Position numbers and translations under genes: made by a program. From Symsagittifera roscoffensis (Eukaryota; Xenacoelomorpha; Acoela; Convolutidae), in contig NC_087065.1 of assembly GCF_963678635.1 (NCBI RefSeq), forward strand, positions 13,618,743-13,682,742: 64,000 nucleotides of DNA, read 5' to 3'. A model generated the notes under the pieces. The model made no database searches. It was not told where the DNA came from and saw nothing but the letters and a program-made list of their open reading frames with translations. Positions 11,605-22,338 of the stretch are shown piece after piece (positions within the stretch are counted from its first letter, which is position 1; every line of letters begins with the position of its first letter).

Positions 11605-12689
11605 GATCTTGAAGTGACAGTTAAGCTAATTTGATGGATGAGAATTGTCTTCTATCTTGACACATATATCTGTGCTAGTAGGCTTGTTTGATGCTCAAAT
11701 GGTTTAAGATCGTTATTGATTAATGTCTGCTGTAGTAGTAGGCTCGTGGGTTGTTTTGACACCGCTATCAATTGGCTGCGTTGATAGCAGCCAAATTGTA
11801 GCATATAATTGGCTGAGTTGTCCAGAACCATTTTCTTGAAGGTAAACAGCTATCACCGTCAAGACTTCAATGTATCTCTCTGTCCAAGTCTCTGTTCCTA
11901 GCTTCCACTAGTAGTGAGTGGATAGCCAGTTGCGACACCTCAATTTTGTGCGCGAGTTCCAGATTGAGTAGGTGTTTCCTTCTGATTTCCTCGAGGATTT
12001 TTCACTAGGTGAGTTTTCCGTGGCGCACGTCTCCATCCCAAAACCCAACGTGCCAAATCTATTCATGCACCTAATCTCTTCGGACAAAAGCTTGTACACC
12101 GAGTGTTCTCCGTGCGTGTTTCCACTCATTCCGCTGTCCGACTCCCCGGATAAAGTTTCTTCTTCTGAGACTTTAGATGCAGCGTAACTAAGTGGTTGAT
12201 CGTGCATCTCAAAATTGACGGCTTTCCTCTGGTTCGGGAACCATTCTTACCTTGTCTTGTATGATGCCCTTATCAACATGATGTGATGAACAGGTGAGAC
12301 TAAATTTTGACCTACCGTCTTGCAATCCCTCTCGCTCTCTTGATGCTGACGTCGTGATGTTTTGATCCCAACATTCTCGCCGACCGTTAATGAGATTATC
12401 GCTACCGTCCAGTCTGGTTCGTCTCTGGATGCCTCTCTCTCGCTCTCTCTATCTCTCTAGCAACTGAAATAGCTAGCATCCGCATCACCTCTGGTGTGAC
12501 TTCCACGTTTTTGTCTAGCACTGAAAGGGTGAAAAGGTGTTGATTTCCATGCGGCTTAGCTCCTGCTAAACCAAGTTTGAACGTAGTAGGAAGTCCAAGG
12601 GTACGGGTACATTCTTGACAAGATATTGGTTTCAGCTGCTTTCTCCACTGGTATTTCAGGATGCTCCAGTCTTGGGTGCCCCGGTTTGT

Positions 12690-13270
12690 CTAGTCATCTT
12701 GTCAAAGGCAGTGCTTCATAAGTGTTTTGGTCTTTGTCTAGAAGCAAGAATCCCTCCTTTATCTCCGCCTGGTTAGCTTGCTTCTCCAACGGCTCGCAGT
12801 ATTCTGTCTTCGTGCTGAGGCTTTTATTGTTTTGGTGTTTGTCGCGCAACCTATGCTCAATTATCATTCAATAACTATCCAATCGCGCAACTTATATTCG
12901 ATTATCATTCAATAACTATCCAATCGGAATATTAAACGCCCAATGTTCAGGAGTAGGCTTTCAACCAATATAAGGCTCGGTTGTCTACTCGCACTTAAAA
13001 TGAAGGGCTCCCCAAGTAAGTGCGACATTTCTCAAAAAAAACGTGACTTCCGCTAACATATAGGCTTTTGGAACAACATTTTTTTCTCTGGTTCACTTAG
13101 TACCTTCTTCAGCATGTAATGGCACGGAGAATCGTTCTTCCAATTTCTTTTTGTTCCTGATGCATTATTCCGGAATTTATTGAGGTGTACATGTTTAGAA
13201 CATAAATATCCTTTTTTTGTTGGCATGGCTACTACTGGTGCCTCGCACATCCTGTTTGAAGTTTTCAAAG
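12690..13270 (-). pseudogene. Gypsy RNase H remnant
   Basis: The open piece at 13,053-13,268 (minus) begins in the RT/RNase H junction ('CEAPVVAMPTKKG') and carries 'KVLSEPEKKM', which matches the usual KxLS-x-E motif of Gypsy RNase H. Further along, about 12,990-12,960, is a 'VDNRALYWLKAY'-type segment, then 'IIEHRLRDKHQN' near 12,850. The catalytic Asp that usually follows 'MPT-K' is not visible, so the enzyme is dead. A 41-bp tandem duplication lies inside (12,844-12,925). Confidence 0.7.
12844..12925. repeat. 41-bp tandem duplication inside Gypsy RNase H
   Basis: Two adjacent 41-base units (12,844-12,884 and 12,885-12,925) both start 'GCGCAAC' and end 'CTATCCAATC', with four differences between them. 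The unit encodes the RNase H segment just before the 'IIEHR' motif, so it breaks the protein reading. It is probably a replication-slippage duplication. Confidence 0.9.
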
Positions 13271-13948
13271 AATATTTTAGCCCTCTTGTTCCAATCTACA
13301 ACCTCCCTTCTGTTGCGCATCAAAAGATGCATTGTATAGACTTTGTATGCTCATCCCCCCACAAACTCTTGTCAAACTGTAAAATTTCATGAATCCCAAC
13401 AAGTTTGTCATTTGTGCGTTTGACCTGGGGGCTTTCCACATCAGTATGGCTTCCAAAGCATCGGGATCCGGCCCAGGTTATCTACCATCCTGCCCAGGTA
13501 CTTTATTGAAACCCTGAGGATTTCGCACTTTGAGGGTTTGCTTTTTAAGCCTGCTATTTTTGAAGTAATCAGAAAGTTGATTCAGCCAAAACACACTCGC
13601 AAAACCCGTCTACTTCTTACCCCGAGTTCGCAATGGTACAAACTATCAGACAGAACCAAGGTTCAACGTGGTGAAAAAGTTGTTAAGCTTCATGCGTCTG
13701 GCTCCCTTCTGGTGTGTAGCAGCTTCTGCTTCTAATTATATACCATACTCGACAAAATTGAAAGAACCGATGTCCGCTGTATGTTTCGAAAAAACGTCTG
13801 CGCTCTGATTTAAGACCTCACTAATCATTTCAAACTCCATATTTCTGTCTTTCCTTTTGATGGTTTTTTTCTGGCAAAAAAAATATGACGAAAGGCTTTC
13901 CGGAAACTTTGAGCAGCTTGACAAGCCATGAACTGTCTGAGACTTCAT
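13270..13948 (-). pseudogene. Gypsy reverse transcriptase with core deleted
   Basis: At 13,736-13,948 a minus-strand frame ends in 'DVFSKHTADIGSFNFVEYGI', the typical linker just before the Gypsy RT domain. At about 13,560-13,480 the reading resumes with 'KPSKCEILRVSIKYLGRM', which is normally about 200 residues further on, near the end of the RT domain. Only about 180 bases separate them, so the catalytic palm with the YxDD box is missing. The 3' RT/connection part follows to 13,270 with several stops. Confidence 0.7.
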
Positions 13949-15100
13949 TCAAAACAATTTACTAAAAAATTTCTATTCGGAATTTATTTTTAAAACTAAG
14001 TCTCTACTGGCATGGTTAGGACAGTTCTTGAATCGATGTTTGTTGAGGTTTGAAGTCATCTCATTATCTAAATGCAACGACAAAGTTCAACCAAAATACT
14101 TGCACGCTGGTTCTGAACCGTTTTGTCCAGCGAATTAAACAACACACTCTCGCGCAGTCAGTCCGCCGCTTGATGTGACGGAAAAGCTCAAGCTTAAAAT
14201 ACTGAGCTTTGACTGTTAGATTTGGGTTCCAGCCAAACCTAATAACTGTCTTTCAATGCGTTTGAGTTTCTAACCCTGAAAGTTTGATTGAGAATGAAGA
14301 GTGATTTTGTCCTGAAAAGCTGACTCTTCCACTTGAGTGAGCATCCACGTCGAGCGGCTAGTTGCAGCTGGCGTTTTGCCAGCTGAGCTTGCTCTGGGAT
14401 CGTTTGCTCTAATTCCAGGCATATGAGTCCCAAAAGGATGGCTAGCTGAACATCCCTTTACTCGATTGGACCCACCTGTCGTTCCCTTACCCGATGGTTC
14501 ATTTTAATTTACAATAAGTTTTCTGCTTGAGCCCCCATGAGATCCTTTTACTGCTCCCTGGTCTTCTTCCAGCATTCAAAACATCATCTAGCCTATCCAT
14601 TATGACTTGAGTGCGTCTCTTCATCATGGCTTCCTGCCTATTATCTTGAGTTCCGTGAGACTGCTCTTGCTGACTTCAGAGATACTCCATATGTTCTCTC
14701 AATCGTTGCTCCCTCTGCTTGGTTTTAACAGTAATTCGCGGCCAGTTCTTGGCAAGGTAGTTATTTGTCCTCTCCATCAAACATCTCCAGTTTCGGTAGT
14801 TTTTTTGTATTTATATTTTCAAATTCATTCATTGTTTTATTTAGCAAATACTCTCGCTCAAAGTGAACTGTTCTTCTTGTTCACTCATTCTGATTGAGAC
14901 CTGCTGCTCTTGTTCGTCAATCCTATCTAGTATCATCGTCAAGAACTCATCCACTGATATCTTAACATTGACTAAGAGCGTTTTGAGAGGTGACAGGCAA
15001 TTTGGCGCTAGTCGAAACTCGCGTCGAATCTTTTTGTCTTGAAGACTTTTTGTATTCCGTTTCCACGTCCCTCAGTGCCGTGTCTGACCTGATTGCTGAC
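13949..15100 (-). pseudogene. Gypsy Gag/protease region, decayed
   Basis: On the minus strand, about 14,960-14,530 reads as a Gln/Glu/Arg-rich helical sequence with 'EQEEQ' and 'MMKRRTQVIMDRLDDV', suggesting a Gag coiled coil. The reading between 14,530 and 13,949 is broken; no aspartic-protease D[ST]G triad was found. Assignment rests mainly on position upstream of the RT linker and on composition. Confidence 0.4.
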
Positions 15101-15954
15101 GTCATGGTTAACCCAACATGTTTACTGGAAGTGGTTGTCAAAAACTAACTTACGCCCTGCTTGAAAGGTACTGGTCGTTCTGACCCACCCAATTTGGTCT
15201 GAGGAGACACTTCCTGCTGTTACTTGTATTTCATCTTCATGGTTCAAGCTGCCGATGCTAAGTTGTGATCTACAAACCTCATTATCTTCTCCATTGTTGT
15301 TGGCCTCTGCGTCGGTGCGAATCTTATCATCAGCTCCTACTCCCATCAAGAATGAAAAAATATATCCATTGTGTTCTTTATTCTATCCGCAAAAGAAGGA
15401 AGTGTAGCCACATTTTCCAGCATCCTCTATCATCGTCCAATCTGTGGATAGTATTTCAATTGCTAATTTTTCGATGGAGATGTCGAACAACCCCGGAGTC
15501 TTTTCCGATCTAGTGTTCCGTTTGAAGTCGCGAAGTCATGTCCCTCTTTCACGGAAGAAGATTCTTTCCTTAGTCGTCTTTTCCTGGTTTCCTTAGTTCT
15601 GCGTTCTTCAGGACCTTCATCAAGGACTGGACTCCCGTGTATATCAACTTCCAGTGTTGCTTGTTTTTCCTTTTTTTTCAGAGATTTTTTCTTTTCTGGT
15701 TGAAAACTAAATCTACCGAAACTTTCTCCCTTTTTTTCCGAGCCTTTTGTTGCCTAATTACAAAATTACACTCATTGAGGTTTTCACATGTTCGCTATAA
15801 ACTTCCTAGAATTTTCACTCAACTTAGGTATCCTTGAATTGTCTCGGTTTTTGCCAATTGATTTGATTCCCTTTAAAGCTCATTTGTTCTAAAAACTCAT
15901 GAAACACTACGCAAAACTCAGTCAAGTACTTGAATTCTCCGACTCAAAAGGCAC
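15101..15954. other. Stretch without a recognised gene
   Basis: A minus-strand frame of 75 aa (15,122-15,349), acidic and Asn-rich, could belong to the 5' part of the Gypsy element. The rest is T-rich on the plus strand and shows no frame, LTR or repeat that I can support. Confidence 0.3.
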
Positions 15955-16470
15955 TTCTAAAGAGAAGTTTGCATATCTGCACCAAACGAACACGTGGAGG
16001 TCAATTTGTCACATTATCCGCAATCAATTTTGGAGCAAGAAGATGTTTTAACGTCATCTTACCAGAGCAAATTTGTCCTTGAACAAGAAATTTTTCTGGA
16101 ATTCGAAGCAGTCTCATGAGCCATACAGATTGCTTCTTGGTTGTCACTAGACAAGATAGGCATAGTAGTATTGTAGCGAAAATGTTCAAAAACATAATTC
16201 AAGAACAAAAGTTCCCGAGCCATTATGATAGAGCCATATACTTGACGATTCACATGTAGATAATGATACCAAACGTTGTTTGGCAGTTGGCCAAATTACA
16301 GGTGAGTATGACTCGTTTAATTTAACAAACATTCTAGAAACAGACTTTAAGATTCTTACATTACCTCCCCAGTCAAAAAATGAGCGTATGAAAGTACCCT
16401 TGAAACTACCTCAGCCTTAAATTGTACTATTGAACAAAAATAAACGGGTTTTTCCAATGATGATTGCCCG
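15955..16470 (-). mobile_element. Ty1/Copia RNase H remnant, copy 1
   Basis: The minus strand reads 'ARELLFLNYVFEHFRYN' followed by 'SDNQEAICMAHETASNSR', the arrangement of Copia RNase H (an A-E-A-E-Y-like segment, then the DNQ-A box with its catalytic Asp). The terminal 'LLAPKLIADNVTN' resembles the usual 'xxADxxTK' end. Frameshifts break it. The block is repeated directly at 18,700-19,210, which extends further upstream into RT. Confidence 0.65.
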
Positions 16471-18699
16471 AAGCGAATTATGGATCCTCTCAAATACAAA
16501 GAACATTATTTGAAGGCTATCGTTTCTTTGTTACGATGCTGGAGGGCTATAAATGGAACGATCCGAGCAATTAGACAGAGAATCCGTTGATGTTTTTACC
16601 CTTGGTTACATGGATTTGCCAATTTTTTTAAACAAAATCTAACGAAACAAATTTTTTAAATGTATTGTTTTTCAAACCTTGGGAAATTGTTAAAAACAAT
16701 AGAGCTGAGTAAAAATCTAGCACCGAGCAATTCAACTTATTGCTGAGAATGTTTCACATAACAAAACAACTTTATTATGATTTTCGGGAAAGGTAGAAAA
16801 GAAGAGGAAAAGCTTCAGACTGGAATAGAACTATCAATTTGTTGTAAAAAGTTTTTGAAAAATGGTGGAGGGTAGCTCTTAACAGTAGCTTTTAGTTAAG
16901 TGCAAAATTTCGTTTTGGATTAAAAAGGTATGCAAAATTTTGTTGTAAAAACATCAGAAACATTTTCCAAATCTTCTTTTAAACCAGTTTTGTAGAGAGG
17001 TCCTTTCTATCTTTGCACTTCTTTTTGTCAGTGTATGTCAAATTCAATCAAAAATGATGATTTTCAAAAAAATATGTTGTTGATTTTTTATTTACACTTA
17101 TTTATGGCCATTTTTTTGCCTTGAGCTTGATTTATACGTTGTGACGCAGCTTCAAAATTTATGTCAATTAAGTCAATTATAACTATTTGAGGACAGTTTG
17201 AGGCGTTGCAACCATGTTTTTGGCAAATGGTCAAAAGTATCACATTAACCCAAGTAATTGAGGACCTTCATCACATATTCCAGTCAAATTCTTAAGATTT
17301 TTCCAACTCCATGAGCGTTTTTGATCAAAGGAGATAGAAGAACTTGAAGTTCGTAGGAAAACTCAATACGGGTTACGTTTCAAAAAAGTTTAACTCGATT
17401 TGAGAAAAAAAACAATGTTTTATGTATTAGAAAATAATGTATTTTTTTTCGGTCTGAAACATTTGCAATTAAAAACTTGAACAGAAGATTAATTCTTGAC
17501 AAAAAATCTCAAAACTTGTCGGCAGAAACACAACGCTGACAAAATACCAAAAATGTCCAAAAATGTTATTTTGCCCATTTGTCCAATCAAAATTTTATAA
17601 CGCAAACGTTATAGCTTATTACATAAAGCGATTTTAGGTAGTGTACCATTTTTATCAACTACGTTATTATTGTGAAGTAAATAATCTTTTTAGCCAATGT
17701 TTAGTAAATCTTCAGGTTTGAAAATTGAATTAACTTTTAAACAATGATCAAAAATCATAAATTACAAAAGAATCAAATTATTACATTACATCTACTATGC
17801 AACTAATTTGTTAAATTCCTGTCAATATGTTGCTGCGTTGTCTATTTCATTTTTTTAGATTCCAATTTCCGATTGGAATAATGATGTTAAGCTCACAGTT
17901 CAGTTCACAAAAAACTGATGATAAGACGGACAAATATTCTATTTTTAAACATTAAATTCAGTATCAGCTCTCTGCTTCTAAACTCTTTTCGTGTCTTTGT
18001 CCTGACTTCTACCTAAAATGCAGAGCTTCTGTTTTTAACTTTGTTTTTATAGTTTCCATGAGATTGATTTTCGTTTTTGATTCTGATCTTAACCCATTCG
18101 TGCCACTCGACAGAATGCCGCTCAATTTTAACTAAAACGAAGCGTACGATTCAGGACGTTATTTGCAGTATGAGCCTCAAACGTTCTTCATGCAAATAAG
18201 TTCATTTGCATGGTTCGGCCGATTCCCTTTAACTGATTGATTGGTCCGATCCTGAGAAAAAAAAACAGACTGAATTGACTCTGTTGGAGACGGTTAGAAA
18301 CACAAAAGACTCTACCTTGACGCTGGCCAAATTTTTTAGGGTTTAATTTTTTCCATTGTTATTTACTTTTCGGGCCATTGTTACATATGTATTTTTTTAC
18401 TATACTAGTAGGTCTCGACGCTTGAAAGTAAGACAAACTTCTGCTCATTTATTTACCATATAAGTGTGTAAAGTCAAAATCAACAATTTATGTTTAACCG
18501 CGATATTGAGATGTGATTTAAAATTTACAAAGCATTAATCAGTTTTGATTGTTTCGCTTCCTTCTTGAATATACTACGATATAATAATTTCGAGCAGTTT
18601 CTTTGGTTCTGTACAACTTTTTAAGTTTTTGTAGGCAATTTTTTTGCTTCTAGAGTTTGACCAATCAAAGCCAAGCATTTCAACATTTCCCCTCAAAAT
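16471..18699. other. AT-rich stretch between Copia remnants; nothing recognised
   Basis: About 2.2 kb of AT-rich sequence with homopolymer runs and no frame above about 60 codons on either strand. No tRNA-like fold, tandem array or further transposon motif was seen. Confidence 0.5.
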
Positions 18700-19650
18700 A
18701 CGCTTTCAAAGATAAACTTGCATATTTGCACCAAAGGAACACACGGAAATCCTTTTGATAAAATATCCGTTACCATTATTTTGGTAAGCTAAATTTTTTT
18801 AAATTTCATCTTACTAGGGCAAATTTGTTCTGGATATCGAAGCTGTCTCATGAGCCACAGTGATTGCTCCTTGGTTGGCATTGAACAAAACAATGATAAT
18901 ACTTTTATAGCTAACTCTCTCAAAAACCTGTTTCATGAACAAAAATTTCTGAGCCATCGACGATAAAACAATATACCCGATTAACATGTAGGTAATGACA
19001 CTGAACGGGTTTTAGCTGTTCGTCGAGTTGAAGGTGAGTATGGTACGTTTAAGGTAATTAACAAACCAGAAACAGACTTTCTTATCTTAATGTCGCCGGT
19101 CAAGTCGGCATCACAGCACACAAAAAAAACCTAAGCCACTACCATGCCTTAAATAAATTTAGTAGTAAATCGTGCAATTTAAAAAGCGTAATGTTCTTTT
19201 TGCTGCATTAAAATCTCGCTTTGTTGGACTTTTGCATGCTTGACAAAGAAAAAACAATAGCAATTTTCAGCCTATTTGTTACAGATAAGACACTACCGCT
19301 CCCACTAACTTCTGAAAAAAGGAAACATCAGCTAGATCCTTTTCATCAGTTGCTTTTCTAGGGGCAGCCAGTGGTTCTTGAACTGGTTTGCAGTTTTGCT
19401 GATTCCACGGCTTAGATAAAAGTTCTAATCTTTATTGGTTTTGAGAACCTGTTTTATGTCTGTCACTAACATGAGCGCTCATACCTGAAAACCATTCTTG
19501 AACAACTTCTCCTCAACAACATCAAAAATTATCCTGTCATTAACGTAAACAGCACTTATTCTCATTCTTCTGGGTTGATAAAACAAACAGGTGCTCACAG
19601 AGCTTCTTAGGTAACTAAGTTCCAATAAAAGAGTTGCTAAAACTGATTCC
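18700..19650 (-). mobile_element. Ty1/Copia RT-RNase H remnant, copy 2
   Basis: The minus strand from about 19,600 reads a Copia RT segment ('ISAVYVNDRIIFDVVEE', the AVYVDD-like box with Asn in place of the first Asp). It is followed near 19,400 by 'NCKPVQEPLAAPRK', the usual NxKPxxTPLA motif. At 18,960-18,840 comes an RNase H piece ('NANQGAITVAHETAS', where the Asp of DNQ is Asn). Stops and shifts occur throughout. It shares about 500 bases with copy 1 at 15,955-16,470 in the same orientation. Confidence 0.7.
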
Positions 19651-21213
19651 AAGCTCGACTAGTTTATTTTAAAATGTAAGTACAATTATTTAGCTTGCAT
19701 ACAGAGCTTTCGCCAGACACAAAACCACTAAGTTTTTTTAAAGAAGATTCCTAATCTCAGGTAGAATTCATTTTTTTTACATCAATTTGTCGCAATTTTA
19801 GACTATATTGAGCTACAATCGCGAGTAATGAGCGAATAACTGGCATATTAATTGTAGGTGAAAAATTATCTTTATCTTTTTGACAATAAACTTGGTTAAA
19901 CACTTAGCCAGTTAACGAGCCTTATAGCGTTCAATTGAACCATCAGTTTTATGTTTGGTATCAAAAATTTAATTGCTGGCACTTTCCTACGTCTTGATAC
20001 AGCTGTAACAAGAAATGCTAAAACGGCAAAAAAACACTGCCCAAAAGACCCGCAGTGTGTTAGCTTCAAGAGTATGAAAGCTTGTGCGACTACCTTTTCC
20101 AGGAATGGGCCAACTTTTTCCAAAAAAAGAAACCGTCCTCAAAATATAAGGTCAAGCTCACAAGAGAGATATTTCGAACTGGAAAAAAAATAAATACTAC
20201 TGTTTTAATACCTCTGAAGTTTTTGTTAAATAAGATAGCTTCAATTGTGAGAAAAGGAAATGCCTACCGTCAAAATGGCAGTACAAAAATTACGCGAGCG
20301 TACCCCCTTCTCCAAATTCTTTTGTGTTATTTGATTTTTTCGGAATTCTTATTCAGTATTTTTTCATTCTTTTACAAATTTTGTTTTCATTATCTAATTT
20401 TTTTTGTTTTTAAGAAATGAAAATTATTAGGAAACTTTGCTGGGACAGTAATTCTTTTTTAAAGATGAGCATAAAGCTCCTTAAACTCAAACTTTGAGTT
20501 TTTTGGATAATATAATGATAAATTGTTTCCAAGTGAAGTCATCACACGTACAGAATTACAAATGAAGAGTTTTTGTTACAAAAACATCACTTTGGAGAGT
20601 GCCGTGAAATTAAATTTAGCCTGTTATAGGCGTCTCAGAGCGAGAATCGAAATTGTTTTTTTTTCGGTGCCCTTGAAGTTAGGGTGAAAGAAAATCATGG
20701 CATGAGAGCTCAGCTTGATCACGAAAAAATAATAGCGAAAATTTTTTGAGTAAGGCCATTCAAAAATAGAAGGATTCGGAGGCTGAGTTATTTGAAGCAA
20801 AAACATTTAAAGAAGGTGAAATATTTTGCTGTCAAAAGGTTTAACCATTGAAATAAATGAAATGTTGAATGTCTTTAGTTTATCCGATGTGGTCTTGAAT
20901 CTATCCGTTGATAACACCTGCTTGGTGGAAAGAAGTTTTGTCAGGCTTCGGTCGATTTTTGTTATTCAGTTTATATTCATATGAGTGGTTGGCAAAGATG
21001 TTCGATTTGTGAGTGATGCTTTTATATGATCTTGATTTTTTTTGACCAGAGTTTTTGGGTTTCCAGCTACTGCATGTTTTCTGAGGTGCAGATTTTTGTT
21101 TTGTTTTCTTCTCAGTCAAATTGAATGACTTTCCGACGCTTTGTTGCGGCACATGCAACTGCAAGGTTCCGTGTATTGATTCGTGCAATTCCTTGTCTGG
21201 TTCTTTTCTTCAT
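19651..21213. other. Stretch without a recognised gene
   Basis: There are short overlapping plus-strand frames at 19,951-20,193 and 20,082-20,420, and a minus-strand frame of 95 aa at 20,901-21,188. None has a motif, a matching repeat copy or splice context that would support it as a gene. The 20,320-20,420 part is T-rich and gives a purely compositional hydrophobic frame. Confidence 0.4.
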
Positions 21214-21520
21214 TTCACATTTAAGTGTCAATTTTGAAAATTTATTTTAACGTTTTCACGATGTCATGAAATTTTGCACGGTGAACAAACTAACAACAGC
21301 GAACACATCTTTTTATTACATTGATTCGTAACTTCACGAGCTTAGCCATAATGATTTGTGAAACAACTGTTAAAATAGGAAATAGAAAAAGGTTGGAGAG
21401 AAGGAAAAGCCTAGAATTTAATATTAAATCTTCGTTGTACTCCTCGTCTGGATTACGTCTCAAATGGCATAATTCCCAAATGGCATAAAAATGAAAAATT
21501 TCCCAAATGGCATAAGTTTC
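21214..21520. repeat. Direct repeat with 'GGCATAA' motifs, copy 1
   Basis: Bases 21,220-21,385 match 21,848-22,015 in the same orientation (shared 'CAATTTTGAAAA', 'GAAATTTxGCA.GGTGA.CAAA'). They are followed by three 'AAATGGCATAA' motifs at 21,462-21,514. In the second copy the same motif appears as its reverse complement. No coding capacity. Confidence 0.7.
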
Positions 21521-21847
21521 ATACAACAGTTGCATTGAAAAAATCGAGACCAATTTTTCCGCGAGTAATATGAGAAAATAAGTCAAAATGTCAATTCAAA
21601 TGCTGATTGACATTTTATCGTGAAAAAGTTGTAGAATTTTTTATCAAAAGCAAGAAGCATAAACTTGCGGTTATTAATAAGCTTCTTGTGGTCAATTTTT
21701 TTGACAAATTTGTTGCGTAAATTTGTTTGGAAGCAATTAATTCCAAATTTTGTTCGCATGCTTTTGTTACTGACAAAATGTTAGAATAAGAAATTGATAG
21801 AAAACGTTTAAATTACAATGAAAACTTGAATTTTAGGCTCTTTTCCA

Positions 21848-22110
21848 GTTCCCCCCTTTCAAATTCAATTTTGAAAAGCTTATTTAACGTTGTTATAATG
21901 CAATGAAATTTGGCATGGTGAGCAAATCGACAACTGTGAACATATTTGTTCTTCATACTTTACAGCGTAACATCACGCATTTAGCCGTAATAACACGTAA
22001 ATCAAACATAAAACTCGGTATTTTGAAGGGGGGAACTGGAAAAGAACCGAAATTTATGCCATTTGGGAAAAAATTCCATTTTTATGCCATTTGGTAATTA
22101 TGCCATTTGG
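21848..22110. repeat. Direct repeat with 'TTATGCCATTTGG' motifs, copy 2
   Basis: Second copy of the 21,220 repeat. Its right end carries three closely spaced 'ATGCCATTTGG' motifs (22,057-22,110), the reverse complement of the motif cluster at the end of copy 1. The two clusters could pair across about 540 bases, suggesting the ends of one small non-autonomous element. Confidence 0.65.
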
Positions 22111-22338
22111 GAAGTTACCCTTCGTCTGCTATGTCATCTCCATTAGATCTATGGAAACAATAGTTAGCTAAGTTAAAGTTGCGATCAACTTTTTTTTTCA
22201 ATGAGCCAGTGAATGTCTAGCCATTGTTTTGCTGTTTTGTTTTTGCTCCTCTGACTAAAAACATGATTCATATGTAAATTTAGAAATTGGAAAATAAGAA
22301 AAAAATTAATAGAAAATTTTTATAAATCATTTAGGGCA

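Larger units (their letters stand above)
10350..15100 (-). mobile_element. Degenerate Ty3/Gypsy LTR retrotransposon (internal region)
   Basis: Reading on the minus strand from about 15,100 down to 10,350, the order is Gag-like coiled coil, protease/RT linker, C-terminal RT, RNase H, pre-integrase domain and integrase. This is the order of Ty3/Gypsy polyproteins. All parts are broken by stops and frameshifts. Roughly 400-450 bases expected for the RT core are absent between 13,736 and 13,560. No LTRs, primer-binding site or target duplication could be located by eye. The boundary with the plus-strand element on its left is near 10,350. Confidence 0.75.

Noticed and set aside
12420-12475. CT-rich run as a possible splice polypyrimidine tract
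   Set aside because: It lies within the decayed Gypsy element and is simple-sequence DNA.
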